DNA of 64,000 bases, taken from positions 207,411 through 271,410 of the forward strand of contig NZ_CACSLH010000001.1 of the NCBI RefSeq assembly GCF_902706605.1, given 5' to 3'. Shown piece by piece: positions 61,854 to 64,000 of this stretch. Numbering within the stretch: position 1 is the stretch's first letter; each line of letters starts with the position of its first letter. The position numbers and the translations under genes are program-made. A model generated the notes under the pieces. It worked only from the letters and a program-made list of their open reading frames with translations. It was not told the origin of the DNA and did not search any database. Origin of the DNA: Enterococcus sp. CSURQ0835. Lineage in GTDB: Bacteria > Bacillota > Bacilli > Lactobacillales > Enterococcaceae.

Positions 61854-61924
61854 TGTTACGTGAGCATTTAAACTGAGGCTCACTTCTTTAATTAAATGCC
61901 GTAACAAAAGCTGTTTCTGTTACG
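61854..61924 (-). promoter_or_regulatory. Competing hairpins in the gpsA leader
   Basis: In the 146-bp lgt-gpsA gap three segments can pair in two ways. TGTTAC (61854-61859) plus CATTTAA (61865-61871) pairs with TTAAATG (61892-61898) and GTAACA (61901-61906). GTAACA (61901-61906) can instead pair with TGTTAC (61918-61923). The two folds are mutually exclusive, an attenuator-like arrangement. It is not a known riboswitch class as far as I can see. Confidence 0.4.
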
Positions 61925-61972
61925 CTCTCTCGCTTTTTCATCATAACACACTTGATTTTTTTTAGGCAATGA

Positions 61973-62800
61973 TTACAAAAGCGCTTCATTCTTTCCTAAA
62001 CTTCTCCGATAATTCTTCACATTTTTACGCCGCCGAAGCCAGATCAAAACTAGTCCGCCGAAAAACAAACCAAATGACAACAGTTGCGACACCCGCAAGT
62101 TTGCAAACAAATACAAACTGTCCGTCCGCATCCCTTCAATGAAAAAGCGACCAAAGCTATACCAAACGACATAACTCAAAAAGAGCTCGCCTTCTTTGAA
62201 CAGCTGGGTATACTTTCGCAAAAAAATCAGCAATAAAAAGCCGACGAAGTTCCAACTAGATTCATATAGAAAAGTCGGCTGCCGATAGAAACCTTCGATC
62301 CGCATATTTTGAATGATGAACTGAGGTAAGTGCAACCGATTTAAAAAAGCTTCGGTGGTCTTACCGCCGAACGCTTCATGATTCATGAAATTGCCCCAGC
62401 GACCGATCGCTTGCGCTAAGATCACACTGGGCGCACAGACATCTAAAAACAACCATGGATCGATAAAATTACGCCGCGTATACACGATCAAGACGATCAA
62501 CGCCGCGATCAAGCCGCCATAGATCGCTAACCCGCCACTGCGAGTATTAAAAATCTGGATCGGATCGGCTAAATACGGCTTGAGATCGAACAACACATAA
62601 TAAAGTCGGGCTCCCACGATCGCAAGTGGCAGCGCCCACAACATATAATTTGAAATGTCATCTTCTTTTAACCCGACTCGCAAGCTTTCGCGATTGGCTA
62701 ACCATAAGCCAATCGCGATGCCAGAGACGATGATGATGGCATACCAATAGATCGGTAAGCCGAAAAATTCAAAGGCGACCCGATTAATCATTGCCAACAT
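61973..62800 (-). CDS. lgt: Prolipoprotein diacylglyceryl transferase
   Basis: A 275-aa membrane enzyme that attaches diacylglycerol to lipoprotein cysteines. Seven helices, with the Lgt signature RWGNFMNHEAFG (about 135-146) and RIEGFYRQPTFLYES (about 165-180), including catalytic-type Arg and His. The start ATG 62800 aligns with family N-termini. Overlaps nothing but lies only 4 nt from hprK, the usual coupling in Firmicutes. Serves YidC-type and other lipoproteins. Confidence 0.95.
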   Translation of the reverse strand: MLAMINRVAFEFFGLPIYWYAIIIVSGIAIGLWLANRESLRVGLKEDDISNYMLWALPLAIVGARLYYVLFDLKPYLADPIQIFNTRSGGLAIYGGLIAALIVLIVYTRRNFIDPWLFLDVCAPSVILAQAIGRWGNFMNHEAFGGKTTEAFLNRLHLPQFIIQNMRIEGFYRQPTFLYESSWNFVGFLLLIFLRKYTQLFKEGELFLSYVVWYSFGRFFIEGMRTDSLYLFANLRVSQLLSFGLFFGGLVLIWLRRRKNVKNYRRSLGKNEALL

Positions 62801-62804
62801 CTAC

Positions 62805-63743
62805 TCACCCTTTTTCTGAATTTTCCTCGATCAAGTTCGTCAAACGACTCTCAAAAGTTTTCGTCGCGTCATACCCCATTGATTTCGCGCGGAAATTCAT
62901 CGCAGCAACTTCAATGATGATGGCGACATTTCGCCCGGTCTTCACTGGGATCTTAACTTGCGGGATCTTAACTTCCGCGATTTCGACAAAAGTATTGGCA
63001 CTGCCTAGACGGTCGTATTTTTTGCCTTTTTCCCAGTTTTCTAAATACACGACGAGTTGAACCGGCATCGAGCCGCGAACCGCACTCGCCCCAAACAGAT
63101 CCATTACATCGATGATCCCGACTCCGCGGATCTCGATCAAATGCTGCAAAATTTTCGGTGGTTCCCCAACCAATGTCAATTCATCTTGTTGGTAGACATC
63201 CACTCGATCATCGGCGATCAAGCGGTGGCCACGCTTCACTAATTCTAACGCCGTCTCACTTTTCCCGATCCCACTATCACCTTGGATCAAGACACCTAGA
63301 CCATACACATCGACTAACACGCCATGCACACTCGTCCGCGGTGCTAAACTGCCATTCAAAAAGCTCGACAACTCGCCTAACAAGCGCGACGTCGCAATCG
63401 GTGAACCTAGCACAGGAATATTGTATTCACTGGCAGCTTGAATCATTTCTTTTGGCGGCACGAGCCCCCGCGAGACGATAAACGCTGGCGTATCTTCACT
63501 GCACATCCGCCGCATCACCATCAAACGTTCTTCTGGGATCATCCGTTCCGCAAACGTGATCTCTTTATTTCCAAAAAGTTGTAAACGATCATGGGAATAA
63601 TAATTGAAATAACCGGTCAATTCTAAACCTGGTCGCGAAATATCGCCCGTTTTGATCAAACGCTCCAAGCTTTTACTATCACCGGTCAAAACATCTAATG
63701 AAAGTTTATCAACGAGTTCTTTGACTTTGACCGTTTCTGACAT
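62805..63743 (-). CDS. hprK: HPr kinase/phosphorylase
   Basis: A 312-aa enzyme that phosphorylates and dephosphorylates HPr Ser46 in response to fructose-bisphosphate and phosphate, and so drives CcpA. P-loop [15 protein letters not shown] near residue 155, HPrK signature [20 protein letters not shown] near 205, and the N-terminal domain ([16 protein letters not shown]). ATG 63743 has AGAGGAA upstream. Operon with lgt-gpsA-galU. Confidence 0.96.
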   Translation of the reverse strand: MSETVKVKELVDKLSLDVLTGDSKSLERLIKTGDISRPGLELTGYFNYYSHDRLQLFGNKEITFAERMIPEERLMVMRRMCSEDTPAFIVSRGLVPPKEMIQAASEYNIPVLGSPIATSRLLGELSSFLNGSLAPRTSVHGVLVDVYGLGVLIQGDSGIGKSETALELVKRGHRLIADDRVDVYQQDELTLVGEPPKILQHLIEIRGVGIIDVMDLFGASAVRGSMPVQLVVYLENWEKGKKYDRLGSANTFVEIAEVKIPQVKIPVKTGRNVAIIIEVAAMNFRAKSMGYDATKTFESRLTNLIEENSEKG

Positions 63744-63878
63744 CAAAAATTCCTCTTTTCTCCTCGATTTGTCTCTTATTTTATCATTTTCACTTGCAAG
63801 TTACTAGGACAGCTGTCAGTCTCCTTGCGATCTAGCTAAAAAAATAGTTTGTAAGTCTCAACCGCTTTACTCCAATCA

Positions 63879-63960
63879 AAACCACCCGTGTGAACGGGTG
63901 GTTTGCTCTTCGGCTGAAAGCCTCTATTACCGGCCACGGCCTAAAAGGCCCTCTGAAAGG
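63879..63960. mobile_element. Possible end of an IS200/IS605-type element (hairpin-rich)
   Basis: Three hairpins in a row: AAACCACCCGT / ACGGGTGGTTT (63879-63904, loop GTGA), GGCT-GAA-AGCC (63912-63922) and GGCC-TAAAA-GGCC (63938-63950). The rest to the window edge (GGTCTCCCTTCCGC...) recurs, as I recall, at the ends of TnpB-type insertion elements in lactic acid bacteria. No transposase is inside the window. It could instead be an ordinary terminator and intergenic repeat. Confidence 0.35.
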
Positions 63961-64000
63961 TCTCCCTTCCGCACCACTTCTACTCGCTGATTCTAAAAGA

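Overview
The window reads as a chromosomal segment of a low-to-middling GC Gram-positive of the Lactobacillales, most likely an Enterococcus or close relative. This is inferred from gene content and order: rpsU-yqeY ... phoH-pgpH-ybeY-dgkA-era-recO-glyQ-glyS beside ccpN-yqfL-type genes, divergent ccpA/pepQ, and hprK-lgt-gpsA-galU. HPr kinase and CcpA, a class 3 FBPase and two YqfL-type regulators also fit. I cannot name the species from the window alone.

Layout. 1-8700: a complete nickel-pincer lactate racemase locus in two divergent operons. larR-larMN-larQ-larO-larE runs leftwards (regulator, ECF nickel transporter, sulfur transferase). larA-larB-larC-larD runs rightwards (racemase, two cofactor-building enzymes, lactic acid channel). 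8700-13100: an aldo/keto reductase, then an unusual unit holding only RnfC and RnfD of the Rnf electron-transfer complex, followed by a secreted NlpC/P60-like protein with DUF5648-type repeats. 13190-18030: housekeeping and small genes (GyrI-like, YdcF, HD, SpoU methylase, acylphosphatase, YidC).

18130-23740: four tandem genes for secreted proteins with three N-terminal DUF5648-like repeats and C-terminal FIVAR-like helical repeats. 23920-25490: an AT-rich two-gene HipA-like kinase/HIRAN locus beside a tRNA-Glu(CUC) gene. 25790-29270: gluconeogenesis control (CcpN-like repressor, YqfL-type kinase/phosphorylase, fructose-1,6-bisphosphatase). 29380-30660: an AEC transporter and a compact par/Fst-like type I toxin-antitoxin locus: a 29-residue toxin with an opposing short antisense RNA, a shared terminator and direct repeats. 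30660-41375: glyQS under a T-box, then recO, era, dgkA, ybeY, pgpH, phoH, a small membrane protein bracketed by inverted repeats, yqeY and rpsU.

41530-51930: a Zur/Fur-type regulator divergent from a second YqfL-type protein, a DHA2 exporter, a zinc-sensor-like ArsR protein behind phosphoglucomutase, then trxB, yneF, nfo, a second AEC transporter and tyrS. 52050-63750: a class A PBP with an Asn/Gln/Tyr-rich tail, an XRE membrane regulator, ccpA/pepQ with cre-like sites, a pentapeptide-repeat protein, YtxH and DUF948 proteins, then galU, gpsA, lgt and hprK. The last ~120 bases look like the hairpin-rich end of an IS200/IS605-type element.

The signals most worth following are the par-like locus near 30.5 kb, the HipA/HIRAN pair, the orphan RnfCD unit, the DUF5648 gene family, and duplicated or competing structures in several leaders. 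Starts were re-chosen where the ribosome binding site demanded it. For larA and larE the choice is also supported because catalytic residues then fall on the numbering published for Lactiplantibacillus plantarum.
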